This document shows, in pieces, positions 51,890-60,956 of a stretch of DNA of 64,000 nt. Positions within the stretch are counted from its first letter, which is position 1. Each line of letters begins with the position of its first letter. Under the pieces are notes generated by a model, which searched no databases, was not told where the DNA came from, and saw nothing but the letters and a program-made list of their open reading frames with translations. Source of the DNA: Planctomycetia bacterium (GTDB taxonomy: Bacteria; Planctomycetota; Phycisphaerae; UBA1845; Fen-1342); NCBI GenBank assembly GCA_015709575.1, contig CP054190.1:2912616-2976615 (forward strand), given 5' to 3'. Both the position numbers and the translations under genes were made by a program.

Positions 51890-53698
51890 TCATGCCGAAA
51901 GGGAGGTGGCGTCCGCCGCGGCGCTTTCGACCGGATCCTCGCCCGGATAGCGAAGCGGGGGCAGGTCGGCGTACCCGGCGTGCCGCAGGGCCGCATCGAC
52001 CAGGCCGAGGAAAAACGGGCTGGGGCGCAGCGGGCGGCTGGTCAGCTCGGGATGTGCCTGTGTGCCGACAAAGAAGGGGTGGGCGGCGGCGGGCAGCTCC
52101 AGAATGTGCATGATCTCGCCGCGCGGCGCGCGTCCGGAGAAGCGCATGCCGGCGGACTCGAGCGCGGAGATGTAGCGCGGCTCGACCTCGTAGCGGTGGC
52201 GGAAGCGCAGCCGGCAGCGCGCCCCGAACATGCGGGCGGCGAGCGACCCGGGCGTGATGATCACGTCATGACCGCCCAGGCGCATCGAGGCGCCCATGCC
52301 CTCGATCTTGCGTTGCTCGGGCAGCAGGTTGATGACCGGAAAGCGGCAGTCGTTGTCGATCTCGGTGCTGTTGGCGTCGTCCATTCCGCAGACGTTGCGG
52401 GCATACTCGATTACCGCCATCTGGAAGCCGTAGCAGATGCCCAGCGCGGGCAGGCGCGCTTCGCGCGCGTGGCGCAGGCAGGCGATCTTGCCGTCGGCGC
52501 CGCGCGTGCCGAACGCCCCGGGAACGATGATGCCGTTCACATTGCGCAGCGCGTCTGCGACGGAGGCCTCGCCGACCTCGGTCGCGTCGATCCAATCCAG
52601 CTCGACCCGGGCACCGAGCCAGACGCCGGCATGCTCGAGCGACTTGAGAATGCTGGCGTAGGCGTCGCGAACGGCGGTGTACTTGCCCATCATGCCGATG
52701 CGCACCTGCCGCTGGGCGGTGCGCAGGCGATTCACGTAGCCCATCCAGGTGTCGCGCGCCAGTCGCTCGGCGTCCTCATCGACGCGCGACGCGAGATCAA
52801 GCCAGCCGATCACGGCGGCATCAACCCCCGCGCCGCGCAGCAGCTCGGGGATCAGGTAAACTGTCTCGCAATCGTGCATGGAAAAAACGCGCTCCGGCGG
52901 CACGTTTGAAAAGAGCGCGATCTTGTCGCGGACCTTCTGCGTCACCGGCGAATTCGCGCGGCAGGCGATGATGTGCGGCTGAATGCCGCATTGCATGAGC
53001 TGCCGGATGCCGAGCTGGGCGGCCTTGCTCTTCTGCTCGCCGAGCGTGGGCGGCTCCATCACGTACGTCAGTGCGACGAAGCAGACGTTGGCGGGGCCTT
53101 CCTCAAAGGCAAGCTGACGCATCGCCTCGATGTAATAGTGATTTTCGACGTCGCCGACGGTGCCGCCGATCTCGACGAATACGACGTCCGCCTGCGTGCC
53201 CAGCGCCAGTTCGCGCAGCCGGTTCTTCACCTCGCCGGTCACATGCGGGATCATCTGCACGTCGCGCCCGAGATAACCGCCGGTGCGCTCGCGATCGAGC
53301 ACGCGCCGGTAAATCTGCCCGCTGGTCGCGAAGTTGGCGCGCGAAAGGTCATGGTTCAGGGCGCGCTCATAGGTGCCGAGGTCCATGTCGCACTCGGTGC
53401 CGTCGTCGAGCACGAAGACTTCACCGTGGCGATAGGGGTTCAGCGTGCCGGCGTCGATGTTCAGGTAGCCCTCGAGCTTGATCGGGGCAACCACCAACCC
53501 CTTGTCCTGAAGGCACTTGGCGAGCGATGAGCTGAAAATCCCCTTGCCCAGCCCACTCATCACCGTGCCCATCACGACGACGTACTTCGTCCGGCCAGGC
53601 TGATAACCCGCCGGCACGGGGAGATAGAACTCCGTGTCCCCGGTCTGGTTGCGCGCGTTGGAGAGCAGCGGGTTGAAATCCATGCCGTTTGCGCCCAT
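51890..53698 (-). CDS. pyrG: CTP synthase (glutamine-hydrolysing), divergent form
   Basis: This 602-residue enzyme makes CTP from UTP, ATP and glutamine. The N-terminal synthetase domain has VVMGTVMSGLGKGIFSSSLAKCL, and the acidic metal/UTP positions are retained in GTECDMDLGTYER and VFVEIGGTVGD. The glutaminase domain has the catalytic Cys in LGICYGFQMAV, where most enzymes have GICLGMQ, and the His/Glu pair in VGTQAHPELTSRP. Other departures from the standard are EGYLN for DPYLN and an N-terminal lead of about 30 residues. ATG 53698 is used; an internal ATG at 53683 is possible. All catalytic residues are present. Confidence 0.95.
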   Translation of the reverse strand: MGANGMDFNPLLSNARNQTGDTEFYLPVPAGYQPGRTKYVVVMGTVMSGLGKGIFSSSLAKCLQDKGLVVAPIKLEGYLNIDAGTLNPYRHGEVFVLDDGTECDMDLGTYERALNHDLSRANFATSGQIYRRVLDRERTGGYLGRDVQMIPHVTGEVKNRLRELALGTQADVVFVEIGGTVGDVENHYYIEAMRQLAFEEGPANVCFVALTYVMEPPTLGEQKSKAAQLGIRQLMQCGIQPHIIACRANSPVTQKVRDKIALFSNVPPERVFSMHDCETVYLIPELLRGAGVDAAVIGWLDLASRVDEDAERLARDTWMGYVNRLRTAQRQVRIGMMGKYTAVRDAYASILKSLEHAGVWLGARVELDWIDATEVGEASVADALRNVNGIIVPGAFGTRGADGKIACLRHAREARLPALGICYGFQMAVIEYARNVCGMDDANSTEIDNDCRFPVINLLPEQRKIEGMGASMRLGGHDVIITPGSLAARMFGARCRLRFRHRYEVEPRYISALESAGMRFSGRAPRGEIMHILELPAAAHPFFVGTQAHPELTSRPLRPSPFFLGLVDAALRHAGYADLPPLRYPGEDPVESAAADATSLSA

Positions 53699-53743
53699 TT
53701 GCCTGAACCTGATCTATCTTACCGCGGGATCAGCATTTCCGCT

Positions 53744-54919
53744 TCAGGGCGCAAGGAGAAACTCCGCCGCCCTGCGCCGTGCCGAAAAATGCCCGCCATA
53801 CGGCACAGCCGTGCACGACGCGGGCGACGCGCCGTGGCTGGGATAGACTTCGTGATAGACGTTCGTGAACGGGGGATTCTGTTGCGCGAGTTGGTTCAGC
53901 GTGGCGTTGGACGTGATGTAGTAGGTCTCGGCGTCGTTGTTGATCGCCAGCCCGCGCTGCTCGCGCAACGCGAGATTCCACTGCCAGTTGTAATTCGACC
54001 AGCACGAATACTGCCAGCCGTTCGGCGCGATCCACGTCCCGTTCTGCCAGATGCACTCCGTGTCCAGGTCCAGGCAATAAGGGATAACGTTCTGGTTGTA
54101 ATGGTCATAGACCAGCGCGCTATAGCGCACCGCGTAGGCGGAAAATACATCCCAGTGGTCCTGGGCGATTCGCATCGCCAGCGTGCCGCCGGACGACCAG
54201 CCGGTGATCGACCAGCGGCCGTTCGGCGTGATCGCGCCCATCTTCTGGAGCAGCGTCAATGCATCCAGGACGTGACGAGTGTCTGACAAGCGCGTGCAGC
54301 CGGAGGCGTTCACGCCGCTGTAGGCCACATCCGGGCAAACCACGGCGAATGGCTCAAACGTCGCGCGCTCGGTGGCCAGTTCGGGCCAGGTTGGCCCGCC
54401 GCAATCCGGCCAGGCGCCGCCGTTGATGGCGTGCGGTCCCATTTCGAATGCGCTGCTTGATCCGGTGCCGTGGATCGAGACGATCGTGGCGTGTTGCTCG
54501 GGATTGAAATCGGTCGGAATGAAGACGCGAAAGGTGCGTCCGCTGTGCGGAACGGTGATCAACTGCACCGAACCGCGGATGATGCTGCAACCCTCGGCGG
54601 AGCGCGGTGTTTCGCCGAGCAGGCAGCTCACGAAGGGATCAATGTCGAAATTGTTGACGGTCCCGTCGTACCGAACGTCGCCCCAACAGCCGCGCAGCGC
54701 CCAGCACTCCGGGGACGCGCCGCTGTCGAGATAGGCCGTCGGCGCTTCCGCCGACCCGCCCAGCACGGCCACCACGAAGGGGTCGATGTCGAAGTTGTCG
54801 ATCTGTCCGTCGCAGTTGGCGTCACCGCGCAGACACTGAGCGCGCGCAGCCGTGACGGTGCAATGGCAGACCACCGCCGCCGCCGCGATCAATAGGAGCC
54901 AACGCCGCACGCGATCCAT
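53744..54919 (-). CDS. Secreted esterase-like protein with two dockerin-like calcium repeats
   Basis: This 391-residue protein starts at ATG 54919 (MDRVRRWLLLIAAAAVVCHCTVTAARAQ, a signal peptide). Two dockerin-type repeats follow directly: GDANCDGQIDNFDIDPFVVAVLGG (about 30-53) and GDVRYDGTVNNFDIDPFVSCLLG (about 77-99). Each has the D/N-x-D/N-x-D calcium loop, except that the second has VRYDG for the ANCDG of the first. The rest is an alpha/beta hydrolase of the PHB-depolymerase/feruloyl-esterase kind, with the nucleophile in ITGWSSGGTLAM. In planctomycetes these repeats are common on secreted enzymes without cellulosomes. Placing them at the N terminus before the catalytic part is notable. 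Confidence 0.8.
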   Translation of the reverse strand: MDRVRRWLLLIAAAAVVCHCTVTAARAQCLRGDANCDGQIDNFDIDPFVVAVLGGSAEAPTAYLDSGASPECWALRGCWGDVRYDGTVNNFDIDPFVSCLLGETPRSAEGCSIIRGSVQLITVPHSGRTFRVFIPTDFNPEQHATIVSIHGTGSSSAFEMGPHAINGGAWPDCGGPTWPELATERATFEPFAVVCPDVAYSGVNASGCTRLSDTRHVLDALTLLQKMGAITPNGRWSITGWSSGGTLAMRIAQDHWDVFSAYAVRYSALVYDHYNQNVIPYCLDLDTECIWQNGTWIAPNGWQYSCWSNYNWQWNLALREQRGLAINNDAETYYITSNATLNQLAQQNPPFTNVYHEVYPSHGASPASCTAVPYGGHFSARRRAAEFLLAP

Positions 54920-54992
54920 CCTCCGAACAGGCTGCACCCCTTCTGCCTGCCGACACTCCCCGCGGATGCGACCCGCCGGGCGACGCCCCGCG

Positions 54993-55778
54993 TTATTGCG
55001 CGCCGGATTCCGCCGCTCCGCGCCAGCGTTCGACAAACCGCGCGTAATCCGCGGGGGTGTCGATTCCTGGAGCGGCGCGCGGCACGACCGCCACCGCGAT
55101 GCGTCGGCCACGCTCCAGCACGCGCAATTGCTCAAGCTGCTCGATCCCCTCCAGCATACCGGACGGCCAGCCGGAATATTCCAGCAGAAATGCGCGCCGG
55201 TAGGCATAGACGCCGACGTGCAGATGCAGCCCCGGACTGCGCGGGGCGCCGGAGCCGCGGCGGTGCGGGATCATGGCCCGGGAGAAGTACAGCGCTCGGC
55301 CGGCGGAATCGAGAACGACCTTCACGGCCGCGGGGTCGGCGGGGTCCGCGTCCGCGGGAAACGGGCAGGCCAGGGTGGCCATCGGGGTTTCGGCGTCGGC
55401 CGCCGCCATCCGCTCCACCAGAGCATCCAGATAACCGGGCTCGATTTCCGGCTCATCCCCCTGCACGTTGAGAATCACGTCCGAGTCGCGCGAGCCGGGT
55501 CCGTCGCGCGTGGCGGATACGACTTCCGCCAGCCGATCGGTGCCGGTGGGGTGGTCGGAGCGGGTCATGACGGCGTCGCCGCCGAACGATCGGACGGCCT
55601 CGGCGATTCGGATGTCATCCGTCGCGACGAGGCAGCGCTTCACGCTCGTCGCCAGACGCACGCGCTCGACAACGTGCTGCACGAGGAACCGACCGGTCTC
55701 GCGGAGCAGCGGCTTGCCGGGCAGGCGCGTAGAAGCGAATCGGGCCGGGATGATGGCGAGCACATCGGGCGCGGACAT
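54993..55778 (-). CDS. kdsB: 3-deoxy-manno-octulosonate (KDO) cytidylyltransferase
   Basis: This 261-residue enzyme activates KDO as CMP-KDO for lipopolysaccharide inner core synthesis. The nucleotide-binding start IIPARFASTRLPGKPL, the ATDD loop, SDHPTGTDRLAEV, VILNVQGDEPEIEP, HVGVYAYRRAFLLEY and GIDTPADYARFVE match KdsB throughout. ATG 55778 was chosen; the frame stays open upstream into the uvrA-like gene by chance. Its presence indicates a Gram-negative-type outer membrane with LPS. CTP synthase lies two genes downstream. Confidence 0.95.
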   Translation of the reverse strand: MSAPDVLAIIPARFASTRLPGKPLLRETGRFLVQHVVERVRLATSVKRCLVATDDIRIAEAVRSFGGDAVMTRSDHPTGTDRLAEVVSATRDGPGSRDSDVILNVQGDEPEIEPGYLDALVERMAAADAETPMATLACPFPADADPADPAAVKVVLDSAGRALYFSRAMIPHRRGSGAPRSPGLHLHVGVYAYRRAFLLEYSGWPSGMLEGIEQLEQLRVLERGRRIAVAVVPRAAPGIDTPADYARFVERWRGAAESGAQ

Positions 55779-55836
55779 GCGGGTTCCTGTTGTCGATTGA
55801 CTCCAACTGTCGCGGCGACACGCCCGTTGCCGCGGC

Positions 55837-57909
55837 TTAGCGCCCCCTGCGCCGGCCGGGTTTCGACGGCGCGTCCGGCGGCTGCTCCGGATGCGGCGCC
55901 GGGGCGGGGATCGTGCGTCGGACGCGCGCTGTCGAGCGTACGGAGCGCGTCGCCGGCGCCGCATCCGACGGCGGCGGACCGACCGCGCGGCGGGTCGCGG
56001 GGGTCTCGATCGCGGCGCGGCCGGAGAGATAGGCGCCGGTGAGGGAGCGCTCGACGGCGCAGATTTCGGCGACGGAACCGCTGGCGACGACTTCGCCGCC
56101 CTTGACGCCCGGACCGGGCCCGAAATCGACGACGTGATCGGCGGCCAGCATTGTGTCGCGATCGTGCTCGACGACGATGACGGTATTGCCCATGTCGCGC
56201 AGCTTGCAGAGCGATTGGAGCAGCCGCTGATTGTCACGTGGATGCAGGCCGATGCTAGGCTCATCCAGCACATAGAGCACACCGACCAGGCCGCAGCCGA
56301 TCTGGCTGGCGAGCCGGATGCGCTGTGATTCGCCGCCGGACAAAGTCGGGGCTGCGCGATCGAGCGAGAGATAATCGAGGCCGACGTCCACGAGGAAGCG
56401 CAGGCGGGCGCGAATTTCCTTGAGCGGCTCGACGGCAATCAGGCCGCGCGCACCACTGAGAGACAACGACTCGAAGAACTGCATCGCGTCGCGAATCGAC
56501 ATCTCGCACACGCCGTGGATGTTCCGCGGCGCGGGACCGCCCGGCTCGTCGCCACCGAGGCGCACAGCGAGCGCCTGTGGGTTGAGGCGCGCGCCGCGGC
56601 AGAGAGGGCAGACGGCGCGGCGCATGAACTGCTCGTAGTAGTTCCGCACGATGGTCGAGTTAGAGTTGCGGTAGTTGCTCTGCAACTCGGCGATCACGCC
56701 TTCGAACACCCCGCCGTGCTTCCAGGATGAGCCGCGCCCGCGCCACTCGAAGGTGATGTGCTCATCGCCGGTCCCGAACAGCAGCGCGTCGCGGGCCGCC
56801 TTCGGGAGCTTGTTCCACGGCGTCTTGAGATCAAAGCCCAGATGCCGCGCCACACCTTCATAGAAGTGGCGGCGCCAGCGGCCCGGCTTGGTGCGCAGCG
56901 CGACGACACAGGGCGCGAGGAAGCTCAGCGTTGGATCGGGCACGAGCAGTTCGGGATCGAAATCCATCGACTCGCCGAGGCCGTCACAGCGGGTGCACAT
57001 GCCCTGCGGGCTGTTGAAGGAGAAGAGCTGCGGGTCGGGCGGCTCGAAACTGACGCCGCAGGCGGTGCAGGCATGGGCGGAAGAGAGCAGGATATCGCCA
57101 TCGAGCGGAGCGCCGTCGGCATCCGGCGAGGCTCCGCGCTGTGCCGCTTGGGGCGCCGTGGTGGCGCGCGGCGCTCCCGCCGCGTCGGCGGGCGCGAGGA
57201 TGGCCGTACCGCCGCCGGCGGTGAGCGCCGTCTCGAGCGCTTCGGCGATTCGCGAGCGCGCGGAAGCGCGGACGACCAGACGATCCACCACCACGTCCAC
57301 GTCGTGGCGACGGTAACGGTCCAGCGCCGGCGGCTTCGAGAGATCGATGATCCGACCGTCCACGCGGGCGCGGGCGAAGCCCTGCGCGATCAGCTCGGCG
57401 AACAGGTCGCGATGCTCGCCCTTCTGCGCGCGGGCCCGCGGCGCGAGCAGCATCAGCGGCGTCCCCTCGGGCAGTGCAAGCACCCGCGCGACCATTTGCT
57501 CCCGCGTCTGGGCCGAAATAGGTCGATCGCAGCGCGGGCAGTGCTGCACGCCCGCGCGTGCGAACAGAACGCGCAGGTAATCATGGATCTGCGTGATGGT
57601 GCCGACCGTGCTGCGCGGGTTCCAGCTGCTGGTCTTCTGCTGGATCGAGATCGACGGCGAGAGGCCGTCGATGTGGTCGCAATCGGGCTTGGGAAGCTGG
57701 CCGATGTACTGGCGGGCGTAGCTCGACAGCGACTCGATGTAGCGGCGCTGCCCCTCGGCGTAGAGCGTGTCGAAGGCCAGGCTGCTCTTGCCGCTGCCCG
57801 AGACGCCGGTGAAGCAGATCAGGCGGTTCTTGGGCAGATCGAGCGAAACGCCGCGGAGGTTGTGCTCGCGGGCGCCGGCAACGCGGATGGTGTCGTCTAG
57901 TCGGGTCAC
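55837..57909 (-). CDS. UvrA-like protein that stops after the first ATPase half
   Basis: From GTG 57909 (VTRLDDTIRVAGAREHNL; TTG 57945 also open) it encodes about 690 residues. It contains Walker A GVSGSGKSSLAFDTLYAEGQRRYIESLSSYARQY, the UvrB-binding and insertion regions, zinc ligands (CPRCDRP, CTACG, CTRCDGLG, CPLCRGARL), signature TLSGGESQRIRLASQIG and Walker B YVLDEPSIGLHPRDN with VVEHDRDTMLAADHVVDFGPGPG. UvrA proteins are normally about 940 residues, with a second ATPase, third zinc module and second signature; here the frame ends in an Arg/Pro/Ala tail (about 65 residues) and kdsB starts 58 bases on. The second half is therefore missing, not frameshifted. Confidence 0.9.
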   Translation of the reverse strand: MTRLDDTIRVAGAREHNLRGVSLDLPKNRLICFTGVSGSGKSSLAFDTLYAEGQRRYIESLSSYARQYIGQLPKPDCDHIDGLSPSISIQQKTSSWNPRSTVGTITQIHDYLRVLFARAGVQHCPRCDRPISAQTREQMVARVLALPEGTPLMLLAPRARAQKGEHRDLFAELIAQGFARARVDGRIIDLSKPPALDRYRRHDVDVVVDRLVVRASARSRIAEALETALTAGGGTAILAPADAAGAPRATTAPQAAQRGASPDADGAPLDGDILLSSAHACTACGVSFEPPDPQLFSFNSPQGMCTRCDGLGESMDFDPELLVPDPTLSFLAPCVVALRTKPGRWRRHFYEGVARHLGFDLKTPWNKLPKAARDALLFGTGDEHITFEWRGRGSSWKHGGVFEGVIAELQSNYRNSNSTIVRNYYEQFMRRAVCPLCRGARLNPQALAVRLGGDEPGGPAPRNIHGVCEMSIRDAMQFFESLSLSGARGLIAVEPLKEIRARLRFLVDVGLDYLSLDRAAPTLSGGESQRIRLASQIGCGLVGVLYVLDEPSIGLHPRDNQRLLQSLCKLRDMGNTVIVVEHDRDTMLAADHVVDFGPGPGVKGGEVVASGSVAEICAVERSLTGAYLSGRAAIETPATRRAVGPPPSDAAPATRSVRSTARVRRTIPAPAPHPEQPPDAPSKPGRRRGR

Positions 57910-58069
57910 GGGGGCATTAGGGGCGCGCGGGCGGGCGCGCGTCAAGCGCAGCGGTGATCACGCGATCGCCGATGCTCCGAGCAATGCCGGAAGGCGGACG
58001 AAGCGAGCGAGGCGATATATACTTGCGGGTTGTTCAATCAGCGAGCGGAACCATCGGGAGAGTCGGAAA

Positions 58070-58975
58070 GTGGCGCTCCAGCACGGTATGGCTCGATCAC
58101 TGGCTGCGATCGTGGGACTCGTGCTTCTTGGTGCGGCCGGGTTTTTTGTCGTCCGCGGAGATGGCGCGCGAAGCCCGGACGGCGCCGCGGCTCCACGGAA
58201 GCTGCTCGCCTACGTGGGGGCGGCGTCGAAACCGCCCACGGAGGAGGTCGCGAAGCTCTACGAGCAGAAGACGGGCGTCCAGGTGGAACTGGTCTTCGGC
58301 GGTTCAGGCTACGTGCTGTCGCAGATGAAGCTTGCGAAGCAGGGCGACCTCTATTTTCCCGGCTCTTCGGACTACATGGAGAAGGCCAAGCGCGACGGCG
58401 ATGTCTTTGCCGAGACGGAAGAGGTGGTGGTCTACCTCGTGTCGGCCATCAACGTGCAGAAGGGTAATCCCCACAACATCCGCACGCTCGCGGATCTCAC
58501 GCGCCCGGGACTCAAGATCGCGATCGCCAATCCCGAGGGCGTCTGCGTCGGCGCTTACGCGGTGGAGATCATGGAGAAGGAGTTTTCGCCGGAAGAGAAA
58601 GCGGCCTTTCGGCGCAACCTGGTCAACTACACCGAGAGCTGTGAAAAAACCGCGACCGCCATCTCGCTGAAAATGGCCGACGCCGTGATCGGCTGGAGCG
58701 TCTTTGCGCACTGGGATCCGGAGCGGATCGAGACGGTGCGCCTCGCGAAAGAGGAGATTCCGCGGATCGGATACATCCCGGTCGCCATCTCGAAATTCAC
58801 GAAGGACCGGGCCGCCGCGCAGGCGTTTATCGACTACCTGAACGGACCGGAGGGCCGTGCGGTGTACACCCGCCACCACTACTTCGCTACGGCCGAGGAC
58901 ACCATCGCGTGGATCGGCGAATCGAAGCCGGTCGGCGGTGAGTACGTGGTGCCCGCGGAGTGGATCCGGAAGTGA
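58070..58975 (+). CDS. modA: Molybdate/tungstate ABC transporter substrate-binding protein
   Basis: This periplasmic protein binds molybdate (or a related oxyanion) and feeds it to the downstream permease. It has an N-terminal hydrophobic anchor (LAAIVGLVLLGAAGFFVV) and the class II binding fold: LLAYVGAASKPPTEEVAKLYEQKTGVQVEL, FGGSGYVLSQMKLAKQGDLYFPGSSDYM, and later VNYTESCEKTATAISLKMADAVIGW. GTG 58070 has GGGAG upstream; ATG 58088 is the alternative. Its spacing to modB is 7 bases, so modABC form one operon. Confidence 0.88.
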   Translation: MALQHGMARSLAAIVGLVLLGAAGFFVVRGDGARSPDGAAAPRKLLAYVGAASKPPTEEVAKLYEQKTGVQVELVFGGSGYVLSQMKLAKQGDLYFPGSSDYMEKAKRDGDVFAETEEVVVYLVSAINVQKGNPHNIRTLADLTRPGLKIAIANPEGVCVGAYAVEIMEKEFSPEEKAAFRRNLVNYTESCEKTATAISLKMADAVIGWSVFAHWDPERIETVRLAKEEIPRIGYIPVAISKFTKDRAAAQAFIDYLNGPEGRAVYTRHHYFATAEDTIAWIGESKPVGGEYVVPAEWIRK

Positions 58976-58982
58976 GCCCTCG

Positions 58983-59759
58983 ATGACCCTGCGAGGCGTC
59001 TCTATTGCCTCCGCGCTCGGGGTGCTGCTCCTCTACGGCGGCTTGATCCTGTCGCTGTGCTGGTTCTTTCGCGGCGACGCCCTGCGGGAATCGCTGCTGT
59101 CAGAGCGGACGCTCTTCTCGGTGAGGCTTTCGCTGCTGACGGCGACGCTGGCAGCCGGCCTCGCGCTGGCGCTGGGGATCCCGGCCGCCTACGCCCTGTC
59201 GCGCTTCCGGTTTCGCGGACGAGAACTGACCGACACCCTGCTGGAGTTTCCGATCATCGTCTCGCCTGCAGCGCTGGGCGCGATGCTGCTGATCTTCTTC
59301 AACAACCCGCTGGGCGAGTGGATCCAGCAGAACGCGGTGCAGTTCGTTTTCGGTGTGGCGGGGATCGTGCTGGCGCAATTCGTCACCGTGCTGGGCGTGG
59401 CGGTGCGTCTGCTGAAAGCCTCGTTCGACGAGGTGCCGGTTGAACTGGAGACGGTCGCACGCACGCTCGGTGCGACACCACGTCACGCATTTGCGACGAT
59501 CACGCTTCCGTTGGCGCGGCGCGGACTGATCGCCGCGTTCATTCTCGCCTGGGCCAAGGCGCTGGGCGAATTCGGAGCGACGATCACGGTGGCGGGCACC
59601 ATGGCGATGCGCACCGAAACTCTGCCGATCGCCATCTTTCTTCGCCTCGCTTCGGCCGACATCGAGAGCACCGTGGCGATGATCCTGCTGCTGATCGTGA
59701 TCGGCCTGTCCGCGCTCTACGTCACTCGCAGGCTGCTGGGAAGGGCCGTCCATGCTTGA
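58983..59759 (+). CDS. modB: Molybdate ABC transporter permease
   Basis: This 258-residue inner-membrane permease starts at ATG 58983 and has about six helices. The EAA loop that contacts the ATPase is clear: ARTLGATPRHAFATITLPLARRGLIAAFILAWAKALGEFGA. The end LIVIGLSALYVTRRLLGR is typical of ModB. Its stop overlaps the modC start by 8 bases. The pairing with the ModA and ModC neighbours gives the assignment. Confidence 0.92.
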   Translation: MTLRGVSIASALGVLLLYGGLILSLCWFFRGDALRESLLSERTLFSVRLSLLTATLAAGLALALGIPAAYALSRFRFRGRELTDTLLEFPIIVSPAALGAMLLIFFNNPLGEWIQQNAVQFVFGVAGIVLAQFVTVLGVAVRLLKASFDEVPVELETVARTLGATPRHAFATITLPLARRGLIAAFILAWAKALGEFGATITVAGTMAMRTETLPIAIFLRLASADIESTVAMILLLIVIGLSALYVTRRLLGRAVHA

Positions 59760-60885
59760 GGTGGAATCCCTGACCGTGCCGGCCGGTCGGTTCCGGCTGG
59801 AGGAAGTGAATCTCCGGCTGACGCAGGGAGAATGCCACGCCGTGCTCGGGCCGTCCGGCTCCGGCAAAAGCACGCTGCTCCGCGCGATCCTGGGCGTCCT
59901 GCCGTGTGCTGCCGGTCGCATTTGCCTGAACGGTGCGGACCTCGCGGGTGTCCCGATCGAGCGCCGCGGCCTTGGCTACGTGCCGCAGCACCTCGGCCTG
60001 TTTCCGCATCTGACCGTCGGGCAAAACGTCGCGTATAGCGCCCGCGCCCGCGGCGTGCCGTCCGCCGTGTTTCAGCCGCACCTCGACCGATTGATCGCAG
60101 CGACCGGGATCGGGGCGCTGCTCGACCGGCGGCCGGGAACCCTGTCCGGCGGTGAACGCCAGCGCGTCGGGCTGGTGCGGGCGCTGGCCGGCCAGCCGCG
60201 CCTGGTGCTGCTGGACGAGCCGTTCACCGCACTCAATGACAGCCTGCGACGCGAGTTGTGGTGGCTGGTGCGCGAGTTGCGGAGCCAATGGGGGTTGACC
60301 ATCCTGCTGGTCACACACGATCTCGCCGAGGCGTACTTTCTGGCGGATCGCGTCACGGTGCTGCTGGACGGCCGCGTGGCGCAGCAGGGCGACAAGGCGG
60401 AGGTGTACAGCCGGCCCGCCGTGGCCGAGGTCGCCCGCTTCCTGGGCGTGGAGACCCTCCAACCCGGGCGCATCATCGAGACGCGCGACGGAATGGTCCT
60501 CGTAGAAGTGAATGGAACGCAGCTTCGGGCGCTGGACGTGCCGGGCCTGTCGAACGAGGTGCTGGTCAACATCCGCGCCGAAGACGTCCTGCTGGAGCGG
60601 GAGCCCGGCTCTCCCGCCGTCGGCAGCGCCCGCAATCGCCTGCGGGCGCGCGTCCTATCCATCCAGTTCGGAAGCCCGATGGTGTGTGTGAAGCTCGACG
60701 CCGGCTTTCCCCTGCTCGCGCTGATCACCCGCTCGGCGTGTGAAGAGCTGAACTTGCAGCCGGAATCGGTCGTGACGGCGATCATCAAGGCGCCCTCCAT
60801 CCATCTTCTGAATCGCAAGCCGTCCAGCGCCCCGGCCACCCCCCTCTCCCGCTCCGCCAACGCCGTCACGACGCGAGGCGTCTGA
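59752..60885 (+). CDS. modC: Molybdate ABC transporter ATP-binding protein with TOBE domain
   Basis: This 377-residue ATPase starts at ATG 59752. Walker A is GPSGSGKSTLL, the Q loop is GYVPQHLGLFPHL, the signature is LSGGERQRVGLVRAL, and Walker B is LVLLDEPFTALND, followed by VTHDLAEAY. The C-terminal 150 residues include a TOBE/mop-like oxyanion-binding domain (NRLRARVLSIQFGSPMVCVKLDAGFPLLALITRSA) used to sense intracellular molybdate. It is complete and of normal length. It converges with the MoeB-like gene 72 bases away. Confidence 0.93.
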   Translation: MLEVESLTVPAGRFRLEEVNLRLTQGECHAVLGPSGSGKSTLLRAILGVLPCAAGRICLNGADLAGVPIERRGLGYVPQHLGLFPHLTVGQNVAYSARARGVPSAVFQPHLDRLIAATGIGALLDRRPGTLSGGERQRVGLVRALAGQPRLVLLDEPFTALNDSLRRELWWLVRELRSQWGLTILLVTHDLAEAYFLADRVTVLLDGRVAQQGDKAEVYSRPAVAEVARFLGVETLQPGRIIETRDGMVLVEVNGTQLRALDVPGLSNEVLVNIRAEDVLLEREPGSPAVGSARNRLRARVLSIQFGSPMVCVKLDAGFPLLALITRSACEELNLQPESVVTAIIKAPSIHLLNRKPSSAPATPLSRSANAVTTRGV

Positions 60886-60956
60886 CCGGCATGTCGCGGG
60901 TTGACGCGCCTTGCCGCGCCGTGCTGCCGTTTTTCGTGGATCGTCACGAATCGGCA

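Noticed and set aside
55837..56040. Frameshift explaining the missing second half of the UvrA-like protein
   Set aside because: The space before kdsB is only 58 bases and no frame in the overlap encodes a second Walker A or signature motif.
54993..56438. 481-residue extension of KdsB into the uvrA-like gene
   Set aside because: KdsB homology begins exactly at ATG 55778; the upstream part is an Arg/Ser/Pro-rich shadow of the uvrA-like gene.
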